Origin: a virus
Virus record (IMG/VR): IMGVR_UViG_3300027980_000044
Location: 1 to 48,748 of that record
Length of the DNA: 48,748 nucleotides
Direction: 5' to 3' (one strand)
The notes below the pieces were generated by a model. It made no database searches. It was not told where the DNA came from and saw nothing but the letters and a program-made list of their open reading frames with translations. This document shows, piece after piece, positions 40,394 to 48,748 of the stretch (its first letter is position 1; each line of letters starts with the position of its first letter). Both the position numbers and the translations under genes were made by a program.

Positions 40394-40899
40394 TGGCTGC
40401 ATTCTCGTCTATTGCTCTAGCTGTAGGTGCTGCTGCCTCTATCGGTGGTACTTACGTATCCTACAAAAACCAAAAGAAAGCTGCTGCGTCTCAACGACGT
40501 CAACAAGAGGTAGCCACTCGTCGTTCTCGTCGTCAGGCTATCCGGCAAGCACAGATCGCTCGTGCCCAAGCTGTTGCCTCTGCTGCTGCCTCAGGAGCCA
40601 CTAATAGTTCAGCTGCCTTTGGAGGCCAAGCTTCTATTGGATCCCAAACAGGGGAGGCCCTAGGGTTCTCCACTCAAATGTCTAGTCTGTCTGGTGACAT
40701 CAGTCGATACTCCAGTCGAGCAAACATGGCTCAAGGTGTCGCTGGTCTGGGTAACATGGCAATCAGTTACGGTGTCCAACAAGGTGGTAACTTCAACTGG
40801 CTTAAGAACGCAACTCAAAAACCTACTTCAGTATCACAAGCCTATAACCTAGGCTCTGGTCTTTATGGAGCCTCTGCTGGTCCTCAAGGTAATTTCTAA
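40393..40899 (+). CDS. Internal virion protein, gp14-like
   Basis: A 168-residue Ala/Ser-rich protein with an N-terminal membrane-like helix (SIALAVGAAASIGGTYVSY) followed by a very basic Arg/Gln-rich helix (RRSRRQAIRQAQIARAQAV). This is the usual layout of the smallest ejection protein in T7-like phages, which inserts in the host outer membrane to start the DNA channel. It directly precedes the two large internal proteins. Confidence 0.83.
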   Translation: MAAFSSIALAVGAAASIGGTYVSYKNQKKAAASQRRQQEVATRRSRRQAIRQAQIARAQAVASAAASGATNSSAAFGGQASIGSQTGEALGFSTQMSSLSGDISRYSSRANMAQGVAGLGNMAISYGVQQGGNFNWLKNATQKPTSVSQAYNLGSGLYGASAGPQGNF

Positions 40900-43800
40900 A
40901 TGACAAACTTTCCTGTAAACAAGATGCCCACTGGTCCCGTGAACTTCATGGACCAAGAACAAACTGAAAATGTAAACAGTTCAGCTGTTGGAGATCGTGC
41001 GGTATCTTTGGCCGCAGGAGAAGGAGTAGCCCCGACACAAACCCGTGAGGCTTCTCGCGTTGGAGACAAAAGCGCTGTTCTTCAATCTCAACCGCCTATT
41101 CAGAGTACTCAGGAGAACTATGTCCGAGAGGCTCTGGCACAAGGTAACGTGAACCTTGAAACCCTGTCTGCTGCCGTAGCGATGGCCCCAGAGAAAGCTG
41201 AGGTTCGTCAGGAGTTGGAAGACTACTTCATTGAGGTTGGTCGTCTTGAAAAGGACGCTAACTATACTCCTACTGATCTTCGCTACGTCACAAACACTCT
41301 TATCGCTGAACAACTCTTCCGTGACCGTATCTCTGAAGTAGAGAGTGACACTGGTTTTGTTGGTCGTGTAGGTGACTGGGTTGATCGCTATATGCTCCGT
41401 CAGATCCCCATTGGTATGGTGGAAGATCTCACTAAGCGTCGTGAACGTAAAGGCGAAGAACTGCTCCAAGCTGCTCTGACGATGAACCCTAAACAGTACA
41501 AAGAGTTCATCTCTAACTACATCGACGAGTTGTCTGACGAAGGTTTTTTCCTCTCGGACAACATCTACGCTCTGCAAGATGGTTTTGAAGAAGCAGTAAA
41601 CGCTGGTTATGATCCCTTTGGGAATGTGATTGCTGGTCTTGCTGCATTCGAAGCCATCGGTATCGCAAAGCCTCTTGTACGCTCTGTACGTTCCCTCGGT
41701 AAGGCAGACTCGGTTATCGGTCGAGTAGCTGCTCTAGAAGGCCAGGAGATCGCCGCAGAGGTCGCTGAGAAGGCCATTGAGGCATCTGAGGGACTAGACC
41801 CCCATATCCTCACTAAGGCCGGTCCTGAGGCTTTTGACGAGGGCACTGCTGTTGTACGTCCTCAGTCTGCTAAAGTCCTTGAGATCGCAGAAACGAATAC
41901 CCTTTGGGCTAAAATTCGTGAACTAGACAAGAAGGGTGTGTTCGGTCGTGTAGCAACTCCTGAGGAAACTCTGTCTGCTGGCCGTAAGATTGTAGACGAC
42001 TACAAGAAACGAGTGACAAACACTTTCAACAACTTTAGTGTTATCCAAGATATCGCTGGGAACTCTATTGTTCGTACTGACTTTGGCAATATCAAAAACG
42101 GTACTCCCTACAAACGTATGAGAGACGCCGAAAAGGCTGCAAGCAAATCTGTCCCTGAGGCTTACGCTGCACCTGTTGACCCTGATGATGCTTCCAAAGG
42201 TTTTGTTGTTCGAGTAGACAAACGTATCGACGTCACTGGTCTTGCTGATGAGTTTGACACAAATGCAATCGAGTACGGAGCTATCCGAGAAAACTTTGCT
42301 CGTGTCTTTGGCTCTAATGCTGCTCTTGACGATGAGTACCTTACCGCTCTTGCTAACATGGCTGAGAGTGGTCAGACAGCGATTAAAGAGGCTGCTCGTA
42401 CCTATGAGAAAGCCCTCAAGACTACACCTCGTGACTCTAAGGTTGCTATTGTTCGTGTCTTCAAAGAACTGAGGGACGGACAGGACGCTGCCACTAAGAT
42501 GGGTTACACCCGTGAGGAGTTCAAACAAAAGTTCAAAGAGTTTCACCCTAAAGGTCTTGCTCCTACCGAGAAGGATATGGAGGCTTACGACGCTTTGACT
42601 CAGTTTGAAGATGCTGGTTGGCTCATGAGGGCTAACGAGAGTCTTGCTCGCTATGTTAAGAACGACTACTGGGCTATCGAAGTGGACGATGGACGGACTA
42701 TTGCTCGCAAGGCAAAAGAAGTTCCTGAAGATACTTGGGTCTACAATGTGACAACTGGTGTCAACGACCGCTATTCTAACATTGATGTTCCTGTTTGGCG
42801 TCTGGATCAACCTCGTCGTGACGGTGTAGAGTACGTCTCTAATCCTAAGTCTGTGAAGGTTCTGGACCATGCTGATGTAATGGGTTTCAATGCTGGTGGT
42901 CGACGGGTAAACCCTAAAGCCAACTACTTTGTTACCTTTGATGGTGATCGCCCTCGTGCTGTCATGACAACCTTCACTGAGAAACAAGCCCGTATCGCTG
43001 TAGATCAGTTGAACAAGCTTCGTGCAAAAGTACGTGAACTTGGTGGAGATATCAACAAGATTAAGTCCTCTGAGGAGCTTGATGATGTTGTACGTGCCAA
43101 CAACGACTGGAACCCCTCGATCACAACCTTCGATGAGTTTGCTACTCTAGTAAAAGATCGTGGTTGGGACTTGACAAAGAAGATCAGTCACAAACAACGT
43201 GATGGTGAAATTGTAGACGAGACAGCTGACAGCTTCCACAAAGGTGAGAAGTGGGACAACTATGTCCGAGTACAGCTTCATCGTTACAACGACACTCTGA
43301 TGGACTTTGGTGGTGGAGAGAGCTACAACGTAGACCCAGTAAGTGCTATCCTTGGTGAATTTGCCAACGCAGCTACTCACTACACACACAGGGCTTACAC
43401 CTACAAAGCCTCTGCGTCTTGGGTTAAACGTGCTGCTCGCAAAGGATCTGGTGTTAAACTTTCAGACTCGTTTGCAAAGGACGACTACCTGAACCAAGTT
43501 CAACATGCTGAGATCACAGGTTCTGACTCTGTTGCTCGTCGTATGCGTCACCAACGTGCTGTTATCCGACGTAGACTTAAGATGAGTGGTCCTGTCCAAC
43601 AACGGTTTGAAGCCTTTGGTCAAGAAGTAGCTGAGTTTGTTTCTGATGCTACTAAAGGCCGTATTCAACCACACAGTCTAGACCCTAGTGACAATCTTTT
43701 GAAACTGGGTTTTCAGTCTGCTTTTGGTTTCTTCAACGTGTCTCAGTTCGTAATGCAGTCCTTCCATGCGACTACCATTATAGCTATCTCACCTAAACAG

Positions 43801-45234
43801 GGTGCCCGTGCCGCTGTGTCTGCTATTCCACTTCGGTTGGCCCTCAACGCTACAAACCCTGCTACACAGAAGCTGGCTGTTAACCGTCTGGCTAAAGTGA
43901 TCGGGGAGACAGAAGAAACTGCTGCCGAACTGGTGGAGTACATTCGTTCCTCTGGTCGAGACATTGTGGATGGAGATGCTATTGAGTTGGGCACTGGTCC
44001 TTCTTATGGTATCTCAGGTTGGCAAGAGAACTCTTACCTTCCTTCCTCTGTCTCTAATGTACTTCAGAAAGCGACTAACGGTGGTCAAGCCCTTTTGGAC
44101 TTTGGTCTTCAGCCCTTCCGTCAAGGTGAGCGTCTGTCTCGTCTTACTGGGATGACTACAGCGTTCTTTGAGTACAAAGCGAAGTATCCTAAGTCTTCTG
44201 CTCTGTCTGACGAAGGACGTAGGTGGATTACCACACGTGAACAGAACCTTACTTTCAACATGACTGCTTCGGCTCGTCCTATGTTCCAAGAAGGTGTGAT
44301 GAAAGTTCCAACCCAGTGGTTGTCCTACAGTTTCCGTGCGATGGAGACAATGGTCTTGGGTCGTGGGTTTACCCCTGCTGAACGTGCCCGTATGGCTGCT
44401 GCACTTCTTCCGTTCTACGGTATGACTGGAATGGGTCTTGGCTCTGCTGCTGAGTGGGCCTCGGAGAAACTTGGTCTAGAAGATCCTGAGTTGTTCATCG
44501 GACTTAAGTACGGTTTCCTTGATTACCTTATCTCGGAGATCACTCCTGTTGAGACTGCCTTGGCTACCCGTCTTGCCCCAATCACTGCCTTCACTGACCT
44601 TTGGAGTAACATTGTTGGTGGAGAGAAGAGCTTTATTCAAGTAATCGGTGGTCCTTCCGGGGACATTACTACTGGTGTACTTGGACAGTTCTTAGAGGTT
44701 GGTAACGAGCTGTGGAATGGACATACTGTGTCTCTCACAGAGGACAGCCTAGCTTTGTTGCGTCAGCCTTCTGGTTTGGACAACATTGCGAAAGGTATCG
44801 GCATCCTGACTAACGGAATGTATCGCTCTAAGACTGGAACCATCCTTCCTGTTGAGATGAAACCTTCTGATGCTCTCATCAGTTTCATGGGGTTCTCTCC
44901 TCTCGAAGTATCCGAGTTCTACTCTCAGAAGTCTGGTCAGTTCAACTCAGACAAGAAGCTTCGTGCTTTCACCAAACAGATGAGAAAAGACTACCAGTTG
45001 GCGATGCAGCTTTGGAGAGAAGATCCTGATAAAGGAACTAAGATGTTCCAAGAGATCCACACTAAGGTCGCTTTGTCTGGTTTCTCAATGGCTCAACAAC
45101 AAAAGATCCGTCAGGGTCTTGCTAAAGATGTAAGCTACCAAGAGGTATACTACATCATTCAAAACCTAATTGAACGAGACAGGAATAACACTGCACTCGT
45201 TGTTGAACAACTCCTAGGAGAAAAAACACAATGA
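40900..45234 (+). CDS. Large internal virion (ejection) protein, 1444 residues
   Basis: The largest gene. Helical throughout, with a hydrophobic segment near 250 (NVIAGLAAFEAIGIAKPLV), and another region near 940-975 (LGFQSAFGFFNVSQFVMQSF), followed by repeated helical hairpins. This fits a gp16-like ejection protein that forms the DNA-translocating channel across the periplasm and inner membrane. Unlike T7 gp16, no lysozyme motif is evident here; the glycosidase domain is in the next gene. Starts at the base after the previous stop. Confidence 0.85.
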   Translation: MTNFPVNKMPTGPVNFMDQEQTENVNSSAVGDRAVSLAAGEGVAPTQTREASRVGDKSAVLQSQPPIQSTQENYVREALAQGNVNLETLSAAVAMAPEKAEVRQELEDYFIEVGRLEKDANYTPTDLRYVTNTLIAEQLFRDRISEVESDTGFVGRVGDWVDRYMLRQIPIGMVEDLTKRRERKGEELLQAALTMNPKQYKEFISNYIDELSDEGFFLSDNIYALQDGFEEAVNAGYDPFGNVIAGLAAFEAIGIAKPLVRSVRSLGKADSVIGRVAALEGQEIAAEVAEKAIEASEGLDPHILTKAGPEAFDEGTAVVRPQSAKVLEIAETNTLWAKIRELDKKGVFGRVATPEETLSAGRKIVDDYKKRVTNTFNNFSVIQDIAGNSIVRTDFGNIKNGTPYKRMRDAEKAASKSVPEAYAAPVDPDDASKGFVVRVDKRIDVTGLADEFDTNAIEYGAIRENFARVFGSNAALDDEYLTALANMAESGQTAIKEAARTYEKALKTTPRDSKVAIVRVFKELRDGQDAATKMGYTREEFKQKFKEFHPKGLAPTEKDMEAYDALTQFEDAGWLMRANESLARYVKNDYWAIEVDDGRTIARKAKEVPEDTWVYNVTTGVNDRYSNIDVPVWRLDQPRRDGVEYVSNPKSVKVLDHADVMGFNAGGRRVNPKANYFVTFDGDRPRAVMTTFTEKQARIAVDQLNKLRAKVRELGGDINKIKSSEELDDVVRANNDWNPSITTFDEFATLVKDRGWDLTKKISHKQRDGEIVDETADSFHKGEKWDNYVRVQLHRYNDTLMDFGGGESYNVDPVSAILGEFANAATHYTHRAYTYKASASWVKRAARKGSGVKLSDSFAKDDYLNQVQHAEITGSDSVARRMRHQRAVIRRRLKMSGPVQQRFEAFGQEVAEFVSDATKGRIQPHSLDPSDNLLKLGFQSAFGFFNVSQFVMQSFHATTIIAISPKQGARAAVSAIPLRLALNATNPATQKLAVNRLAKVIGETEETAAELVEYIRSSGRDIVDGDAIELGTGPSYGISGWQENSYLPSSVSNVLQKATNGGQALLDFGLQPFRQGERLSRLTGMTTAFFEYKAKYPKSSALSDEGRRWITTREQNLTFNMTASARPMFQEGVMKVPTQWLSYSFRAMETMVLGRGFTPAERARMAAALLPFYGMTGMGLGSAAEWASEKLGLEDPELFIGLKYGFLDYLISEITPVETALATRLAPITAFTDLWSNIVGGEKSFIQVIGGPSGDITTGVLGQFLEVGNELWNGHTVSLTEDSLALLRQPSGLDNIAKGIGILTNGMYRSKTGTILPVEMKPSDALISFMGFSPLEVSEFYSQKSGQFNSDKKLRAFTKQMRKDYQLAMQLWREDPDKGTKMFQEIHTKVALSGFSMAQQQKIRQGLAKDVSYQEVYYIIQNLIERDRNNTALVVEQLLGEKTQ

Positions 45235-47753
45235 CACTAGCCCCTACCCTTAACCAAGGGATTGGCTTTGAACAGCCAGTTCAAGAACCCAATATTCTGT
45301 CTGGCATTGGAAACACCCTGAGTGCTTTTGCCTCAGGGACTTCCAAAAAGAAAGGCCCTTCTTACAAAGACCAACAGGAGGTTGCCCTTAAAGGTGGTCT
45401 TGTTGAAGGTCTTGAGAAAGCACAGGCCCTTCGGGAACAGGGTAAGGGGTCTCAGGCAACACGTCTAGAGCGTGAAACACTTCTGAAATACTCGATGCAA
45501 GGTGGTGATCTTAACTCTGGGGATACTCAGTCTCTGATTACCACCTACACGGGTCGTCCATCTGAGGATGTTGGCTTTACTCAAGAAGAAGCTGCTTTCC
45601 AAGATATGATCCAAAGCCCTGAGTTCCAGAAGTCTTTTCTAGGTACTTTTGCTTCTCATCCAGAGGCATCCGAAGAAGAGCGGATTAACATTGCTGCGTC
45701 TAACCTTCAGATGGCGGCTGCTACAGAAGATATCATCCAACAGACTAAGACAAACTGGATTGCTAACCAAGGTCAGTCTTCTCGTGTGGCTAAGATCGAA
45801 CAATGGCGTCAAGGTAACATGGGTATCTTGTCTCTCTCCGGCACTCAGAATGGTCGAGTAGACAACAACTCTGTGCAACAAGCCATGTTGGACTTTGGGA
45901 ACCTGAGAGCAGAGATCATCAACTCTCGTCCTGCTGGTGTAGCTTCTGGTGAATGGAAACCTGTTGAAGACTCTCTGGCTGCTGTGGAGAAACAACTCCA
46001 ACTGGCAAACGAACTGACCTCTAACGACGAGATTGCTTCTGATCTGGTGCGTGAGTTTATGGACGCTGTGGCTGGTCTTGAAGATGTCTCGATGGCAGAC
46101 AAGAACGTAGCTATCCAAGTTATGATGAAAGATCCGTCTGCTTTCCTTGAGCGTGGTGCTATCCAAGAAGGTACACTCCAGAACATTTTCTCTGCTGCTT
46201 CTAAGGTTGTTGTAGAAGACAATGCTGCTGCTCTTGAGAAAGGCAATGGTAACGGTGATGTTATCGGGGACGAAAACCCCGGTGCTTTCACTACAGCTGA
46301 AATGGAGTCTGTCTCCGGCACTGATCCGAGTATTAAGTTCCGTGAGGCGTCTGACCTCGCTTCGGCTGCTGGTGGTATCACCAATGTTCTGAACGACCAA
46401 ACTGCAACTTCTCAGTGGATCGGTCTTACTCGCCAAGGTCTTGCTTCTCTGAAGTCTATGGCTGCTGAAAACGAAGCTTGGGCAACTGCTGAAGGCTACC
46501 GGAAGTATTTCAACCAGAACTTCTTCCAAACGATGGATGGTCTTCGTAACAGTGGTTCTACCTTCCCGTATGACGCTATGCGGGGTAAAGCTCTGGACAC
46601 TATCGACACGAACATCACTGCTCTCCGGGCTGGTATCAATGTACGGACAGAGAGCAACATTGTAGAGTACAGTGCCGCTTCCAATTCACTTATCTTCAAT
46701 CGGGATGCCTTCTTGGCCTCTGACCGTGTACCGCCTTCTGTAAAGGCAGAGGCTCTGTCTGTCATTGACAACAAGTACAACGGGGATATTATGAAGTACA
46801 TCACCAACGAACCTAGTTACTTGACTAGCCGTATCTTTGGTGAACTTCAAAACTCTGACGTGACTGATCGTATCAAAGCGATTGACCAACTGAATACCTT
46901 CAAATCTCGTCTTCCTGCCACTGAAGAAGAACTTCAAGGTGGAGAGGGTGTAGGACAACTCGGGGGTGGACAGGGTTCTGACTTCATGGGTCCGGACACA
47001 GCAACAGGTCTTATCGCTGAGTTTGAAGGCTTTCGTGAAGGCGCTTACTGGGATGTGAATGCTTTCCGTGCAGGCTTTGGTTCTGATACAATCACTCTGG
47101 CTGACGGTACTGTAAAAAGTATTAATGAGACCTCTGTGGTCACACGTGAAGACGCTGAAAGGGATCTTGCCCGTAGGGCTGAAGAGTTCGCCACTAAAGC
47201 CAAACGTCAAGTAGGCTCCGATGTGTGGACAAACCTACCGGGTAACGTGACAAACGCTCTTACGTCTATCGCCTACAACTACGGCAGTCTTCCTGATAGG
47301 ATTGTACCTGCCGTTAAGTCAGGTGACATTGAGGAAATCGCTCGTGCTGTGGAGACACTGAAGAACGACAACGATGGGGTAAACTCCCGACGTCGTCAGC
47401 GTGAGGCAGATATCATCCGAGGTAAACAACTTCCTCCGTCTGCTGCTCCTATCTACGCTTCAGCACCTCCGAGTCGACCAGAAAGTCTTGGTCAAGTCGA
47501 AAAACCTGAGGTAAAGGTAGCGTCTACTGGTGGTACTGCCGTAGAGGCCCGTGGAGCTTCACCAGAGGCTGTAACACAGGTTAAACGTACCGAGGGTACT
47601 AAACAAGAAAAGACCCCTGACAAAGCCTCTGAGCAGATCTGGGGTAAACTAGAAAGTCAGACAAAGAAGATGTTGGTTCGTCTCTTTGGTGACGAAGAAG
47701 CTGCCCTGAAGGCTATTGCCGAGGGTGAAATTTCTGAGGAGGATCTTCTGTGA
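45231..47753 (+). CDS. Internal virion protein with C-terminal GH24 lysozyme domain
   Basis: An 840-residue protein. About 580 helical residues precede a phage-type lysozyme domain at about 590-725: AEFEGFREGAYWD contains the catalytic Glu and the following Asp, and LTSIAYNYGSLPDRIV and SRRRQREADI fit the C-terminal lobe. At the place of the usual TIGYG loop the sequence is RAGFGSDT, so the T4-lysozyme catalytic Thr is replaced. It likely opens peptidoglycan locally during DNA injection. The C-terminal 100 residues are a Pro/Glu-rich linker and helix. It starts in the previous stop as ATGA. Confidence 0.87.
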   Translation: MTLAPTLNQGIGFEQPVQEPNILSGIGNTLSAFASGTSKKKGPSYKDQQEVALKGGLVEGLEKAQALREQGKGSQATRLERETLLKYSMQGGDLNSGDTQSLITTYTGRPSEDVGFTQEEAAFQDMIQSPEFQKSFLGTFASHPEASEEERINIAASNLQMAAATEDIIQQTKTNWIANQGQSSRVAKIEQWRQGNMGILSLSGTQNGRVDNNSVQQAMLDFGNLRAEIINSRPAGVASGEWKPVEDSLAAVEKQLQLANELTSNDEIASDLVREFMDAVAGLEDVSMADKNVAIQVMMKDPSAFLERGAIQEGTLQNIFSAASKVVVEDNAAALEKGNGNGDVIGDENPGAFTTAEMESVSGTDPSIKFREASDLASAAGGITNVLNDQTATSQWIGLTRQGLASLKSMAAENEAWATAEGYRKYFNQNFFQTMDGLRNSGSTFPYDAMRGKALDTIDTNITALRAGINVRTESNIVEYSAASNSLIFNRDAFLASDRVPPSVKAEALSVIDNKYNGDIMKYITNEPSYLTSRIFGELQNSDVTDRIKAIDQLNTFKSRLPATEEELQGGEGVGQLGGGQGSDFMGPDTATGLIAEFEGFREGAYWDVNAFRAGFGSDTITLADGTVKSINETSVVTREDAERDLARRAEEFATKAKRQVGSDVWTNLPGNVTNALTSIAYNYGSLPDRIVPAVKSGDIEEIARAVETLKNDNDGVNSRRRQREADIIRGKQLPPSAAPIYASAPPSRPESLGQVEKPEVKVASTGGTAVEARGASPEAVTQVKRTEGTKQEKTPDKASEQIWGKLESQTKKMLVRLFGDEEAALKAIAEGEISEEDLL

Positions 47754-48748
47754 GACTTTACCCAAGCCTAACGGTTGACGGTGAGTTCAAAGCTTTGAGG
47801 GACGCTGGTTACACTGGCTCCCTCAATGATATGCAATTCGCTTTTCTACGTTCTGAGGGATACTCTGGTGCCCTTGGTGATATGCAGTACCAATTCACAG
47901 GGGGTGATGCCCCTCCTAGTGGTGTCTACTACCCACCGGCGACAACCATTTTAAGTAGTTTTTCCACTCCCGGGCCAAGTCCAATCGGGCTGGCGTTTGA
48001 TGGAAATAACCTGATAAGTTGTGATTTTAACACCGACAGGATCTATATCCACGACGGCGTAAGCTCCACAGTATCAAGCAATTTCGCCTCCCCAGGAGCT
48101 TTCCCCTACGGCTTAACATTTGATGGAACCAACCTGATTAGCTGTGATGGAGTGGCCGCTAGAATTTACGTGCATAGCGGGGTAAGTTCGACCACCTTGA
48201 GCAACTTCGCCACGCCCGGAACGTTTCCCACTGGACTGGCATTCGATGGAACCAACCTGATTAGCTGTGATGCGTCCTCTGACACCATTTATGTACACAG
48301 TGGCATAAGCTCCACTATCTCCAGCAGCTTCGCCAGCCCTGGAGGGGGCTCCTCACTAGGCCTGACGTTTGACGGAACTAACTTGATTAGCTGTGATAAT
48401 TCAGCAGAAATCATCTATATCCACGATGGGGTAAGCTCAACCATCCTAGACAGCTTTTCTAGTCCGTCCGGAAACCCTAGCGGCCTTACGTTTAACGGAA
48501 CAAACCTAATCAGTTGCGACACTAGCTCTGACACCATTTACGTACATGGGACTGGTCCTTCTCAGTTCGATCTAACAGCAGTAGAAAACCCTCTCAATAC
48601 AACTTTGGTTGGTTACGACACACGGGGTACCCCGTTTGGACAAATCTCACAAGAACCTTTCGATGGATACGAAATCAGCGTCTTGCTGTACGTCGGTTCC
48701 TCTAACTCTGTAGACCTCCGTTTCAAAGGGAATGTAGTTGACGACCTA
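47750..48748 (+). CDS. Beta-propeller tail fibre, 5' part (continues at 1-376)
   Basis: A GTG at 47750 overlaps the previous TGA as GTGA and opens a 382-residue protein that continues across the join. Residues 1-50 are a small duplicated helix motif (RDAGYTGSLNDMQ, then RSEGYSGALGDMQ). Residues about 68-270 are five blades of 41-42 residues with the pattern GL.FDGTNLISCD....IYVH.GVSST. The DNA units start at 47996, 48119, 48242, 48368 and 48491. Codon choice in the blades (AGC, ACC, ATC, CTG) differs from the flanks (TCT, GGT, CGT), suggesting an acquired cassette. Likely receptor-binding. Confidence 0.85.
   Translation, partial: MRLYPSLTVDGEFKALRDAGYTGSLNDMQFAFLRSEGYSGALGDMQYQFTGGDAPPSGVYYPPATTILSSFSTPGPSPIGLAFDGNNLISCDFNTDRIYIHDGVSSTVSSNFASPGAFPYGLTFDGTNLISCDGVAARIYVHSGVSSTTLSNFATPGTFPTGLAFDGTNLISCDASSDTIYVHSGISSTISSSFASPGGGSSLGLTFDGTNLISCDNSAEIIYIHDGVSSTILDSFSSPSGNPSGLTFNGTNLISCDTSSDTIYVHGTGPSQFDLTAVENPLNTTLVGYDTRGTPFGQISQEPFDGYEISVLLYVGSSNSVDLRFKGNVVDDL
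47996..48540 (+). repeat. Five tandem propeller-blade repeats
   Basis: Blade units recur every 123, 123, 126 and 123 bases. The most constant DNA piece is GATGGAACCAACCTGATTAG, present with few changes in each unit. In-frame spacing shows protein-level repeats rather than a non-coding array. Confidence 0.9.
48523..48748. repeat. Terminal redundancy, right copy
   Basis: Matches 1-226 with one difference at 48621 (C here, A at 99; Thr versus Lys in the fibre). Removing one copy gives a circle of 48522 bases with an intact fibre gene. Confidence 0.9.

Noticed and set aside
41923-42987. Minus-strand frame of 354 residues
   Set aside because: Antisense to the 1444-residue ejection protein; no start signal and unlikely composition.
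47996-48540. CRISPR-like array
   Set aside because: The repeats are in frame, vary in sequence and have no spacers of constant size; they encode propeller blades.
1-48748. Phage RNA polymerase, integrase, transposase or repressor
   Set aside because: I looked through the main frames and saw no matching motifs, so a lytic-type phage using host polymerase is the simpler reading.

Overview
The window is essentially one complete genome of a short-tailed, lytic-type double-stranded DNA phage. Evidence for this is a full head and tail gene set in podovirus order (small and large terminase, portal, scaffold, capsid, tail adaptor, tail tube, three internal virion proteins, fibres), a T7-like replication set (PolA-type polymerase, primase-helicase, ssDNA-binding protein, two nucleases), and no integrase, repressor or transposase. 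Bases 1-226 recur at 48523-48748 with one mismatch, so the sequence closes into a circle of about 48522 bp. One fibre gene runs across the join. No single-subunit phage RNA polymerase was found; near-consensus sigma70-type promoters suggest host transcription. A B12-dependent ribonucleotide reductase, ThyX, a metallophosphoesterase and MazG recall marine SIO1/cobavirus-like podoviruses (from memory, not tested). The host cannot be named; an aquatic proteobacterium is a reasonable guess.

Layout. (1) 47750 through the join to 5291, rightward: beta-propeller fibre, M15 endolysin, coiled-coil membrane protein, holin-like protein, unimolecular spanin, small HNH protein, large tailspike with a glycosidase-like propeller, and a small tail protein. 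A bidirectional terminator at about 5300 closes this block. (2) 28439 down to 5338, leftward: a very dense early/middle block of about 50 genes whose starts overlap upstream stops as ATGA, TTGA, GTGA or TAATG. Read in transcription order it holds small unknown genes, a tRNA-Arg(UCU), a peptide-ligase module, primase-helicase, PolA, SSB, nucleases, metallophosphoesterase, endonuclease VII, MazG, NrdJ, HNH and ThyX. (3) 28440-29880: 1.4 kb with no convincing gene, unusually rich in CTAG, with a 16-bp palindrome, G-runs and tandem repeats; a candidate origin, packaging or control region. (4) 29904 to 47753, rightward: packaging, head, tail and ejection genes.

The most interesting part is 20.2-26.9 kb: class II glutamine amidotransferase, amidoligase, gamma-glutamylcyclotransferase, a second divergent cyclotransferase-like protein and an ATP-grasp ligase, together with membrane proteins. 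This is a probable peptide-bond or isopeptide tailoring module. Paralogous small proteins sharing an N-terminal KGFVxF-type motif lie directly upstream of the ATP-grasp gene; a related KGxARFFK motif ends two further small proteins. These are candidate substrates or adaptors. A six-A run separates a third copy of the motif from the ATP-grasp frame by exactly one base.

Thirteen small genes of 26 to 57 codons were read directly from gaps; most are supported by start/stop overlaps and ribosome-binding sites.
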